This document shows positions 19,474-26,623 of a stretch of DNA of 44,070 nt, piece by piece. Made by a program: the position numbers and the translations under genes. The notes beneath the pieces were generated by a model. It worked only from the letters and a program-made list of their open reading frames with translations. It made no database searches and was not told the origin of the DNA. Source of the stretch: Verrucomicrobiota bacterium (GTDB lineage: Bacteria; Verrucomicrobiota; Verrucomicrobiia; Opitutales; Opitutaceae); assembly GCA_030604905.1 (NCBI GenBank), contig JAUVVA010000019.1:1-44070 (forward strand). The letters run 5' to 3'. How positions within the stretch are numbered: the stretch's first letter is position 1; each line of letters begins with the position of its first letter.

Positions 19474-19644
19474 TAGGGTTTGTCTGGTAAATAGACTCAT
19501 CATGCGCGCAAACCAGAGGGGAAACTCGCTGGGCCGGCGTTGCCCTCGGCGGCATGGACCGCTGGTCCACCTCCGCCTCGGTCGCCTTGGCCGAGCGAGT
19601 TTCTCCTCTGGCGCACGACGAGTCTATTTCCCAGACACACCCTA
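19474..19644. mobile_element. MITE-like palindromic element with TA ends
   Basis: A 171-bp nearly self-complementary block between the small membrane gene and the GAF kinase. Its ends read TAGGGTTTGTCTGG and, on the other strand, TAGGGTGTGTCTGG; ~60-bp arms are ~85-90 percent identical with one 6-bp insertion (GCAAAC) in the left arm. The centre is a perfect TGGACC-GCT-GGTCCA hairpin (19555-19569). The outer TA on both sides would fit a TA target duplication, as made by IS630/Tc1-type transposases. No transposase is encoded. A large structured RNA or protein-binding cruciform is the alternative. Confidence 0.62.
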
Positions 19645-19670
19645 AGCGAAGACGACGGTTAAGGCTAAGG

Positions 19671-21425
19671 CTAAGGCGCGAGCGGGAGGCGGAGACGCAT
19701 GGTGGTGCCGCCGGGTCCGGTGGCGTGGAGGGCGATGTCGCCGTGGTGGGAGAGCAGGATGCGTTTGGCGATGGCCAGGCCGAGGCCGGTGCCGTCCGCC
19801 CGGCCGGAGAGGAAACTGTCGAAGATGTGATCGGCGATCTCCGGCGGCACGCCGCCGCCGGTGTCGATCACATCGATCACGGCCTGGCGGGAGCCCTCAT
19901 GCTCCTCGACAAAGGCGCGCACCGTGATGGAGCCGCCTTGGGGCATCGCGTGGGTGGAGTTGAGAAGGAGGTTGAGCAGCACCTGCTGGAGCTGGCCCTT
20001 GTGCACGTCGACGTGGAGGGTTTTGGCCGGCGGCTCGAAGCGGAGCTGAATCTTGCTCTGCGCGAGCTTGAGGCGGATGAGCACCAGCGTGTCGCCGATG
20101 ATGTCGGCGAGCGACCAGCGCGAGTGCAGCGAGGAGGGCGCCTTGGCAAACTGGAGGACGCGCGAGACGATGGCCTCGAGCTGGTCGAGCTTCTCGCCAA
20201 TCACCCGCACGTCGGTGCGGCGAGGGTCGTCCTCGGGGAAGTCGAGCCCGAGGTAGCCGTAGAGGAGCTTGATGACCGTGAGCGGATTGCGGATCTCGTG
20301 GGCGATCTCGGCCGCGAGCAGTCCGAGCGTGGTGAGTTGCTCGTTTTTGCGCAGCTGGTCCTCGCTCTGGAAAACGCGGGTGTAGAGGCGCGAGTTTTGC
20401 AGGGTGACGGCGGCGAGGGAGGCGAAGGCGGCGAGCAGGCGTTTCTCGTCGTTGTTGAAGCGGTGGGGGTGATCGGTGAAGACGCAGAGGACGCCGACCG
20501 CCTCGTTTTCCCAGAGCATGGGCACGGCGAGCAGGGAGCGCAGGGCGGGGTGGCGGGGCAGATCGACGACGTCGATGTATTCCGGCGACTGCACGTTGAT
20601 GAACTCCAGATGCCGGCGGGTGTGCAGGGTGGCGCCGACGAGACAGGAATCGAGCGGCAGGTCGCCCTCCGGCGGCGCCGCCCCGGGCACTCCGGCGAGC
20701 GAGACGGCGCGGAGGCAACGGCGGGCGGGAGTGTATTCAAAAAGCAAGGACGCGCGGGCCGAGAGCAGGCCGAGGGTGTCGCGCGTGATGGCGTCGTGCA
20801 GCTCCTGGCGCTCGAGCTTGGTGACGAGGGTGAGGCCGGCGGAGACGAGGCTCTCGAGCTGGAGGGCCTTGCCGCGCAGGTGTTGGAGCTGCCAGAGGCG
20901 AAGGAGCACCTGCGTGCTCTCCTCCGCGAGGGCGATGAGGCCGTCGAGGTGGGCGGGGGTGAAGCCGTGGACGGTGTCGCTGTCCAGGTTGATGACGCCG
21001 ATGATCTGGCCGTTGGCGGGGATGAGCGGGGCCGCCATCTCGGCGCGCACCTCGGGGCGCACCGGGATGTAGCGGGGATCCGCGCGCACGTCGGGCACGA
21101 GCTGGGGGCGCCCGTGGAAGGCGACCCAGCCCGTGATGCCCTGCCCCGGGCGCAGCGCCACCTCGTCGATGTCGGGCGGCATGCCTTGGTGGACCTCGAT
21201 CTCGAGTTTGCCGGTATCGGGGTTGAGAAGGGAGATCGTTCCCGAGGAGGCCTTAAAATGAGCGATGGCCAGACTGAGGATCTCGACGAGGACGTCGCGG
21301 GGGTTGTCCGCCGTGGCGGCGAGCCGGCTGATGGAGTGGAGCAGCGCGTAGTCCGTGGCCGAGGGGCGGGCGGAGGGCTCGGGAGCGGTCGACGGGGCGG
21401 AGGCGGGAGGTGTCGGAGAATCCAC
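19671..21425 (-). CDS. Cytoplasmic histidine kinase with two GAF domains
   Basis: About 584 residues from a GTG start (21425, reads MDSPTPPASAP). It has no membrane helix. Two GAF domains cover about 26-180 (SSGTISLLNPDTGKLEIEV; MAAPLIPANGQIIGVINLDS) and 190-350 (LLFEYTPARRCLRAVSLAG; LLAVPMLWENEAVGVLCVF). Next come HisKA with His376 in AAEIAHEIRNPLTVIKLL, and HATPase (N-box LLNLLLNSTHAMPQGG, DTGGGVP, GTGLGLAIAKRILLSHHG). The HEIRNPL type is typical of NtrB-like kinases. The ligand is unknown. An upstream in-frame ATG at 21530 would place the product of the heptanucleotide repeat (21508-21542) at the N-terminus; the GTG is more economical, but the true start is uncertain. No response regulator is adjacent. 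Confidence 0.9.
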   Translation of the reverse strand: MDSPTPPASAPSTAPEPSARPSATDYALLHSISRLAATADNPRDVLVEILSLAIAHFKASSGTISLLNPDTGKLEIEVHQGMPPDIDEVALRPGQGITGWVAFHGRPQLVPDVRADPRYIPVRPEVRAEMAAPLIPANGQIIGVINLDSDTVHGFTPAHLDGLIALAEESTQVLLRLWQLQHLRGKALQLESLVSAGLTLVTKLERQELHDAITRDTLGLLSARASLLFEYTPARRCLRAVSLAGVPGAAPPEGDLPLDSCLVGATLHTRRHLEFINVQSPEYIDVVDLPRHPALRSLLAVPMLWENEAVGVLCVFTDHPHRFNNDEKRLLAAFASLAAVTLQNSRLYTRVFQSEDQLRKNEQLTTLGLLAAEIAHEIRNPLTVIKLLYGYLGLDFPEDDPRRTDVRVIGEKLDQLEAIVSRVLQFAKAPSSLHSRWSLADIIGDTLVLIRLKLAQSKIQLRFEPPAKTLHVDVHKGQLQQVLLNLLLNSTHAMPQGGSITVRAFVEEHEGSRQAVIDVIDTGGGVPPEIADHIFDSFLSGRADGTGLGLAIAKRILLSHHGDIALHATGPGGTTMRLRLPLAP

Positions 21426-21507
21426 GGGGCCGGAGTGTGGAAAGAAGACGAGGCGGGGCAACCGCGCCGCGCGAGGCGCGATGAACGACGAATGGCCGCT
21501 GGCGCGG

Positions 21508-21542
21508 AATGACCAATGACCAATGACCAATGACCAATGACC
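21508..21542 (-). repeat. Perfect heptanucleotide tandem repeat upstream of the GAF kinase
   Basis: Five perfect copies of AATGACC on the plus strand (GGTCATT on the minus strand), 84-117 bp upstream of the GTG start of the kinase. It is the same heptamer family, in the same orientation relative to the gene, as the repeat at 5100-5132. Confidence 0.88.
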
Positions 21543-21681
21543 TCTGCCGCACGACGGCTCGCCAAACGCCAGCCACCCCAGCTCCGGGCGCGGGGGCGTG
21601 CTCGCTCCGGGTTTTTCTTTTTGCGCGAAAAAAGCGCTTGCGCTGCTTTTCGAGACATTGCTTCCTCTCGCCTCCCATCAC

Positions 21682-21758
21682 GCAGCTGTAGCTCAATTGG
21701 ATAGAGCATCTGACTACGGATCAGAAGGTTTGGGGTTCGACTCCCTACAGCTGCGCCA
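21682..21758 (+). tRNA. tRNA-Arg (anticodon ACG), CCA encoded
   Basis: A 77-nt cloverleaf: acceptor GCAGCTG / CAGCTGC, D-arm GCTC...GAGC, anticodon stem TCTGA/TCAGA around loop CTACGGA (anticodon ACG at positions 34-36), T-arm TGGGG-TTCGACT-CCCTA, discriminator G then encoded CCA. A34 would be converted to inosine by TadA, encoded at 17058. An intrinsic terminator follows 5 bp later. Confidence 0.96.
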
Positions 21759-21762
21759 CTTC

Positions 21763-21799
21763 GAAAGCCCCGCGATCTGAACAGGTTGCGGGGCTTTTC
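21763..21799 (+). terminator. Intrinsic terminator after tRNA-Arg
   Basis: GAAA-GCCCCGC (21763-21773) pairs with GCGGGGC-TTTTC (21788-21799) around a 14-nt loop. The stem is GC-rich and ends in four Ts. Confidence 0.85.
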
Positions 21800-21842
21800 G
21801 TATCCCCCCACAGCGCACCGTGGAGGCGAGACGCGGGAAATG

Positions 21843-21877
21843 AAAAACCCGCCGTGGCCAAGGTGGGGCGGCGGGTT
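21843..21877 (-). terminator. Intrinsic terminator downstream of hpf
   Basis: On the minus strand AACCCGCCG (21877-21869) pairs with CGGCGGGTT (21854-21846), followed by more Ts, giving TTTTT at 21847-21843. It lies ~90 bp past the hpf stop. Confidence 0.75.
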
Positions 21878-21970
21878 CTTCGGGTGGTGTCCTGACCCCG
21901 ACACCGGAGGGGAGAAGGCTAAGCGCCGGTCAGGCCGGCGGCGCGGTAAAAAATGCCCGTCGGCGCAGGC

Positions 21971-22324
21971 TCAGGCGGCTTCGTCGACCATCTGCACGGA
22001 GGTGCGATGGCGACGGGCCTTGAAGAGCTGGGCGCGCTTGGCGAGCATGCGATCTAGCTTGTCGACGAGGAGGGAGACGGCCTTGTGGCATTCGTCGGTC
22101 GAGACGGAGGCGTTCATGTCGGGGCCGTTGATCGAGATGTGGCCCTTGGCGGTGAAGCGGTGGGCGACGTCCTGTTTCGGGTCGCACTCGAGCTCCACCC
22201 GGAGGCGGATGATTCGTTCCTCATGGCGGAAGAGCCGCTCGGTCTTGTCCTTCACGAACTGCTTCAGCGAGGGGGTAAGTTCGAGGTGGATGCCGGATAC
22301 GATGAGGTCGTGGGTGTGATTCAT
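21971..22324 (-). CDS. hpf: Ribosome hibernation promoting factor (short HPF/YfiA family)
   Basis: A 117-residue ribosome-binding protein of the HPF/RaiA family that occupies the 30S A/P-site region and silences ribosomes in stationary phase. The start MNHTHDLIVSGIHLELTPSL, the second strand set with RLRVELECDPKQ, and HRFTAKGHISINGPDMNASVSTDECHKAVSLLVDKLDRML are typical; the DE..K..aS..D...L pattern of the alpha helix is clear. It is a short form lacking the dimerising C-terminal domain of long HPF. The ATG at 22322-22324 gives the family N-terminus; a longer open frame upstream overlaps the divergent SDR gene and lacks homology-like character. The intergenic gap to that gene is only 54 bp. 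Confidence 0.92.
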   Translation of the reverse strand: MNHTHDLIVSGIHLELTPSLKQFVKDKTERLFRHEERIIRLRVELECDPKQDVAHRFTAKGHISINGPDMNASVSTDECHKAVSLLVDKLDRMLAKRAQLFKARRHRTSVQMVDEAA

Positions 22325-22378
22325 GTTTTCGTTGGGATCTGGGTTTACCTTGGCCAGAAGGGCTGCGAAGGCTGCTGT

Positions 22379-23281
22379 ATGCATGCGCTTCGAAAGATGC
22401 TGTCCGAGTATGCCGTCATCATCGTGACGGGGGGCTCCTCCGGAATCGGGAAGGCGTTCATCGAACACGCATGGAGGCTGAATCCTGAGGTGGTCATTTG
22501 CAACCTTTCCCGGCGCGAGCCGGTCGAATTTTTGGGCAAGCTTAACGCGCGCCAAGTCACGGTGGATCTCGCCGACGAGGCGGCGCTGGCGCGGGCCGCC
22601 TACGAGGTATTAGCCCACGTGCGGATGACGGGGCCGAAGGGTAAGGTGATGTTGATCAACAACAGCGGCTTTGGCGGCTACGGGCGCGTCGACGAACTGG
22701 GGAGAAAACACCAGCTGGAGATGGTGGACGTCAACGTGCGCGCGGTGGTCGACCTCACCTCGCGGATCCTGCCCGCCCTGCGCGAGCGCGGGGGCGCGGT
22801 GATCAACATCGCCTCGACGGCGGCCTTTCAACCGACGGCTCACATGGCGACCTACGGAGCGACCAAGGCTTTTCTGCTGCACTGGAGCCTGGCGCTGCGC
22901 GAGGAGCTGCGGGGTAGCGGCGTGCATGCGCTCGCCGTCTGCCCGGGCCCGACCTCGACGGAGTTTTTCAAACGCGCCGGGCTGCGGCAGGGCGCCGTGA
23001 CCGAGCGCTGGGGCCAGACCGCCGACCAGGTGGTGCTGGAGTCGCTGCGCGCTCTGGCCCGGGAGCGGACCCAGACGGTCTGCGGCTGGGGCAACTGGGC
23101 CCTGGCCAGCTTCGCCTCCCGGCTCCCCAAGCCGCTCGCGGCGCGGGTGGGCGCGGCGCTCTTGATGAAGTTTCGCGCCAGCCGGGTCGGCGCGGGCGAG
23201 GACACGGCGGGCGGCGGCGGCGACGGGGTCAAAGGCGGCGGCGCCGGCGGCACGAGCCCCGTGGAGGTGGGCAAGGGATGA
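22379..23281 (+). CDS. Short-chain dehydrogenase/reductase
   Basis: A 300-residue classical SDR (DltE/YdfG-like group). NAD(P) motif: TGGSSGIG (residues 17-24). NNSGFG replaces the usual NNAG. The catalytic triad is Ser in INIASTAAF, and Tyr/Lys in YGATKAF, so it should be active. CPGPTSTEFF follows. A ~40-residue Gly-rich C-terminal tail (GAGEDTAGGGGDGVKGGGAGG) is unusual and may be an artefact of drift. The ATG at 22379 has GAAGG 10 bases before it; the second ATG (22397) is an alternative. The stop overlaps the start of the pseudouridine synthase gene by 4 bp (ATGA), indicating translational coupling. Its substrate is unknown. Confidence 0.88.
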   Translation: MHALRKMLSEYAVIIVTGGSSGIGKAFIEHAWRLNPEVVICNLSRREPVEFLGKLNARQVTVDLADEAALARAAYEVLAHVRMTGPKGKVMLINNSGFGGYGRVDELGRKHQLEMVDVNVRAVVDLTSRILPALRERGGAVINIASTAAFQPTAHMATYGATKAFLLHWSLALREELRGSGVHALAVCPGPTSTEFFKRAGLRQGAVTERWGQTADQVVLESLRALARERTQTVCGWGNWALASFASRLPKPLAARVGAALLMKFRASRVGAGEDTAGGGGDGVKGGGAGGTSPVEVGKG

Positions 23282-24120
23282 GCGACGCCGCGGCCGGCGA
23301 CGATGGCACCTACGGCGGGCGCCTGCGTGTCTGCGCCTGGCCGCGGCGCGAGCAGGACATCTCGCGGGTGCGCCTGATCTCGGCCGAGGAGCTGCGCGCG
23401 TGGACGCTGGCCGAGGACGAGGAGGTGCTCGCGCTCCACAAGCCCGGCGACGTGGTCTGCCACCCCTCCAAGGCCGGGCCTTGGTCGAGCCTCGCCGGGG
23501 CGGTCAAGGCCGGCCTCGGCTTGGAGAAGGCGCACCTGGTCTTCCGGCTCGACCGCGAGACGAGCGGCGTCGTGCTGTTCGCCAAGACCGAGCGGGCGGC
23601 GAGCCGCTTGCAGCGGGCCATGCAGGATCGGCGGATTCGCAAGACCTACCTCGCCGTATTGGTCGGGGAACTACCCGCCGAGGTGACGGTGGACCAGCCG
23701 CTGGGCGACGACGAGGCGAGCCCGGTCTTCGTCATGACGCGGGTGCGGCCCGACGGGCGGGCCGCCCGCTCCCATTTCCGCCCCCTCGCGGCGCGCGGGG
23801 GCTTCACACTCGCGGAGGTGCGGATCGAGACCGGGCGCAAACATCAGATCCGGGCGCACGCGCAGTGGCTGGGTCACCCGGTGGTGGGGGACAAGATCTA
23901 CGGACCGGACGCGCGCTGCTACCTGGAGTTCATCGACCACGGCTGGACGCCCTCCCTGGCCGAGCGGCTTCTTTTGCCGCGGCAGGCGCTGCACTGCGCG
24001 CGGATCGAGCTGGAGGGCAACGCCGCCGGACTCGGCGCGCAGCGCTGGGAGGCGCCCCTCGCGGAAGACCTGCGTCGCTTCTGCGTGGAGCGCCTTGGAA
24101 TGCAGCCGGAGGACCTGTGA
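23278..24120 (+). CDS. RluA family pseudouridine synthase
   Basis: A 280-residue RNA-modifying enzyme that isomerises uridine to pseudouridine in rRNA or tRNA. The catalytic Asp sits in VFRLDRETSGVVLFAKT (HRLDxxTSG-type with Phe for His), KTYLAVLVGELP is the next conserved block, and IETGRKHQIRAHAQWLGHPVVGDKIYG holds the HQIRxH motif. There is no S4 domain at the N-terminus, unlike RluC/RluD. The target (23S U746/U955, tRNA U32 or U65) cannot be assigned. It is translationally coupled to the SDR gene by a 4-bp ATGA overlap, which may be only an arrangement of convenience. Confidence 0.92.
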   Translation: MSDAAAGDDGTYGGRLRVCAWPRREQDISRVRLISAEELRAWTLAEDEEVLALHKPGDVVCHPSKAGPWSSLAGAVKAGLGLEKAHLVFRLDRETSGVVLFAKTERAASRLQRAMQDRRIRKTYLAVLVGELPAEVTVDQPLGDDEASPVFVMTRVRPDGRAARSHFRPLAARGGFTLAEVRIETGRKHQIRAHAQWLGHPVVGDKIYGPDARCYLEFIDHGWTPSLAERLLLPRQALHCARIELEGNAAGLGAQRWEAPLAEDLRRFCVERLGMQPEDL

Positions 24121-24213
24121 CCCGGGCCCCGGGGGAGCGCCCGATATCGGCCGACGAAGCCCGCTTGCCACGATGGAGTTGCGGGACGGCCGCGCGTGCT
24201 CATCGTGCCCCAC

Positions 24214-25080
24214 ATGAAACGACTCCTCGCCCTGCTTGGTGCCGCCCTCGCCCTCATGAGCATGCCCGCCTGCACGACGGTGCAGGAGACCGGGCGACGA
24301 CAGGTGATACTGATGTCGGCCGCCGAGGAGGCCTCGCTCGGCGCGCAAGCTTTTGCCCAAATCAAGCAGGAGGAGCGGGTGTCGACCGATCCCGCGGTCA
24401 ACGCACGCATCCAGCGCATCGGCAAACGCGTGGCCGCCGCGGTCGGCCGCGATCTTCCCAACGCCCAGTGGGAGTTCGTGGTGTTCGACTCGGACCAGAT
24501 CAACGCCTTCGCGCTCCCCGGCGGGAAGATCGGCTTCTACACCGGCTTGATCAACCTGGCCGACAGTGACGACGAGATCGCGGTGGTGATGGGCCACGAG
24601 ATCGCGCACGTGACCAGCCGCCACGGCGCGGAGCGTCAGTCGCAGGCCATGTTGCTCGGCCTCGGTGGCGTGGCCCTCGGCATGAGCATGCGAAACAACG
24701 AGTATCGCGACCTGTTCATGACCGCCTACGGCGTCGGCGGCACCTTGGGCGTGCTCGCCTATTCCCGCGAACACGAGACCGAAGCCGACGAAGTGGGTCT
24801 GCGTTTCGCGGCCCGCGCCGGCTACGATCCCCGCGCCGCCGTGACCTTCTGGACCAAGATGGCCGAGCGCGAAAGCGGCGGCCGCCCCCCGCGCTTCCTC
24901 TCGACCCACCCGCCCTCCCAGGAGCGCATCGCGAACCTGCGCCGCCTCGCGGCCGAGCTCATGCCGGTCTACGAGCAGGCAAAGGCCAATCTGGCGATGG
25001 GCGGCGCGCCGGCCCGGGCGCCCGCTCCGGCTGCGACCGCCAACGAGCAGCAGGAGCTCAACCGTTTTCTTGGTCGCTGA
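24214..25080 (+). CDS. M48 family metalloprotease lipoprotein (BepA/YfgC/LoiP-like)
   Basis: A 288-residue zinc protease with a lipoprotein signal: MKRLLALLGAALALMSMPAC, Cys20. The zinc motif is His128-Glu129-x-x-His132 in GHEIAHVTSRH, with a downstream acidic zinc-binding motif EHETEAD (about 187-192), and FLSTHPPSQERIANLR near the C-terminus. These are typical of periplasmic M48 proteins that monitor outer-membrane proteins and quality control. The ATG at 24214 gives the lipobox; the start 18 bp earlier is less likely. The last codons (FLGR stop) form the first copy of a 15-bp tandem repeat continuing downstream. Confidence 0.93.
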   Translation: MKRLLALLGAALALMSMPACTTVQETGRRQVILMSAAEEASLGAQAFAQIKQEERVSTDPAVNARIQRIGKRVAAAVGRDLPNAQWEFVVFDSDQINAFALPGGKIGFYTGLINLADSDDEIAVVMGHEIAHVTSRHGAERQSQAMLLGLGGVALGMSMRNNEYRDLFMTAYGVGGTLGVLAYSREHETEADEVGLRFAARAGYDPRAAVTFWTKMAERESGGRPPRFLSTHPPSQERIANLRRLAAELMPVYEQAKANLAMGGAPARAPAPAATANEQQELNRFLGR

Positions 25081-25111
25081 GTTCTTGGTCGCTGAGTTCT
25101 TGGTCGCTGAG
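25067..25111 (+). repeat. 15-bp tandem repeat overlapping the M48 stop
   Basis: Three perfect copies of TTCTTGGTCGCTGAG: 25067-25081, 25082-25096, 25097-25111. The first encodes the terminal FLGR-stop of the protease gene; the others repeat the same C-terminal codons and stop in frame. Confidence 0.9.
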
Positions 25112-25235
25112 CCTCGGCCGCTGAATCCGACGCCGCACCACCGGGCCCGCGCGGATGCGCGGGAACGGCAGCCGACCAACGAGCGACGGCTGCTCGGCGC
25201 GGTATAGCCGAGCCACACGTGGGCCCGGGCCCAAG

Positions 25236-25457
25236 CTACGCCGGGGGCGTGCGCTTGGCGGCGTTTTGCTGCTGACGCTGCGAGGCGGTGACCGATTTGG
25301 CCGGGTTGACCTCATCGGCCGCCGGCTCTGTTCGGGAGACCGGATGGTCGGAGGCAAGGGTGCCGCCGCTGGGGTGAGGCGCCCGGCGCCGCGCAAGCAC
25401 GGGGACGAGAAGCACGCCGATCAGGACGATGAGGAGAAATGCAAGGAAGTAGCCCAT
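25236..25457 (-). CDS. Small single-helix membrane protein, function unknown
   Basis: A 73-residue protein: MGYFLAFLLIVLIGVLLVPVLA is one long hydrophobic helix at the N-terminus, followed by a basic stop-transfer RRR and a ~50-residue soluble tail rich in Ser/Gln/Lys/Pro. The ATG at 25457 gives the cleanest start; the longer frame to 25532 adds a Pro/Cys-rich leader with no features. I do not recognise the family. It points toward the M48 gene (convergent). Confidence 0.6.
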   Translation of the reverse strand: MGYFLAFLLIVLIGVLLVPVLARRRAPHPSGGTLASDHPVSRTEPAADEVNPAKSVTASQRQQQNAAKRTPPA

Positions 25458-25570
25458 AATGCCCCGAGAGTAGCCCATCCCGACCGGGCGCGAAAGCGGC
25501 GTAAATTCCCACGCGCACGGCGGAGGACGCACGGATGGCCGGCGGGGCGATGCCGTGGCATCCTGCGGGC

Positions 25571-25723
25571 ATGGGCTTCGACGAAAATCCCCCCAGTCCC
25601 GACAAGTTGGTCGATACCACCAAACGCACGACCAAGGTGAACCTCGGCGTCGCCATCGGCGTCGCGATCTTCCTGACCATCGGCGTCATCGTGCTCGTGC
25701 GAATCGCCCTGCGCGCCGATTGA
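25571..25723 (+). CDS. Tiny membrane protein (50 aa), function unknown
   Basis: Starting at the ATG 25571, MGFDENPPSPDKLVDTTKR leads into one hydrophobic helix (VNLGVAIGVAIFLTIGVIVLVRIAL) and a 3-residue tail RAD. Its amphipathic Asp/Glu/Lys-rich N-terminus looks designed rather than random. It converges with the SDR gene at 25745, with 21 bp between the stops. Unrecognised; it is too short for confident assignment. Confidence 0.6.
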   Translation: MGFDENPPSPDKLVDTTKRTTKVNLGVAIGVAIFLTIGVIVLVRIALRAD

Positions 25724-25744
25724 GCCTTGGCGCCGCGCCTCGCG

Positions 25745-26494
25745 CTACGCCTTCGGGCGCGGGCGCACGGTCGCCATCCCGCCGTCGACGTGCCAGACCT
25801 GGCCCGTGATCCACTCCGCCTCCGGCGAGAGGAGAAAAGCGATCGTCGCGGCGATCTCCTCCGGGCGTCCCACCCGACCGAGCGGGTGAAGCTTCTCCGA
25901 GACGGCTCGCGCCTGCGGGCTGCCGAGCAGGCCGGCGGCGAGCGGCGTATCGACCAGCCCGGGCGCCACCGCGTTCACCCGCACGCCGCGGGTGGCGTAG
26001 CTTGCGGCGGCCGCCCGCACCAGGCCCTCCACCCCGGCCTTCGCGGCGGCGATCGCCTCGTGGCCCGGCAAGCCGGCGCTCGCGGCGACGGAGCTGAGCA
26101 ACACGATGGCGCCCGTGCCTCGGGCCTGCATCGGGCCCGCGGCGGCGCGCAGTCCGTAAAACGCGGAGTCGAGGTTGAGCGCGCGGGTCGCCCGCCACTC
26201 CTCCAGCGAAGTGAGGTGGGCGGGTTTGAGCAGAATGGAGCCCACGCAGTGCACATAGGCGTCGGGCGGGCCGCCGGCGCGGGCGCCAAGATCCTGCAAG
26301 GCCGACTCGAGCGCGGCGCTGTCGGTGGCGTCGGCCGCGGTGATCAAGAGTCCCGGGAGCTCGGCGGCGAGCGCCTCGAGCCGGGCGGTGTCGCGGGCGA
26401 GGCCGCCCACGCGCCAGCCCGCGGCGTGGAGGCGGCGGGCGAGTTGCGAACCGATGCCGCCGGTGATGCCGGCGATGATTGCGAAGCGAGACAT
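25745..26494 (-). CDS. SDR family protein with catalytic Tyr replaced
   Basis: A 249-residue short-chain dehydrogenase fold: cofactor motif [12 protein letters not shown] (TGxxGIG-type), the Asp/Asn region ADATDSAA, the Asn in [12 protein letters not shown], Ser135 in VLLSSVAAS, and the usual C-terminal [16 protein letters not shown] and [10 protein letters not shown]. The YxxxK motif is not intact: [14 protein letters not shown] keeps Lys152, but Ile148 occupies the Tyr position. His145 lies just before it. This [10 protein letters not shown] variant recurs, as I recall, in some SDR subfamilies, so it may be a group with altered chemistry or a cofactor-binding protein. No substrate can be assigned. 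It stands between a tiny membrane gene and the divergent helicase gene. Confidence 0.85.
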   Translation of the reverse strand: MSRFAIIAGITGGIGSQLARRLHAAGWRVGGLARDTARLEALAAELPGLLITAADATDSAALESALQDLGARAGGPPDAYVHCVGSILLKPAHLTSLEEWRATRALNLDSAFYGLRAAAGPMQARGTGAIVLLSSVAASAGLPGHEAIAAAKAGVEGLVRAAAASYATRGVRVNAVAPGLVDTPLAAGLLGSPQARAVSEKLHPLGRVGRPEEIAATIAFLLSPEAEWITGQVWHVDGGMATVRPRPKA

Positions 26495-26623
26495 GCGGCA
26501 CGCTATGCAGACCGCCCGAAACGCAAGCGCGCCGCGGCGGCTTCCCGCTTCCCGCGGGGGCCGCGCGGCCGCCGCGGAATCCGGGTTGAAACCCGACCGC
26601 CTTTGCGCCTTGTGGGCGGGTTC

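Noticed and set aside
21508-21542. Heptanucleotide arrays considered as a CRISPR-like array
   Set aside because: Units are 7 bp and directly abutting, with no spacers and no cas genes.
25727-26623. Upstream extension of the RapA frame by 299 codons
   Set aside because: It overlaps the SDR gene antisense, and family homology begins at the ATG 26624.
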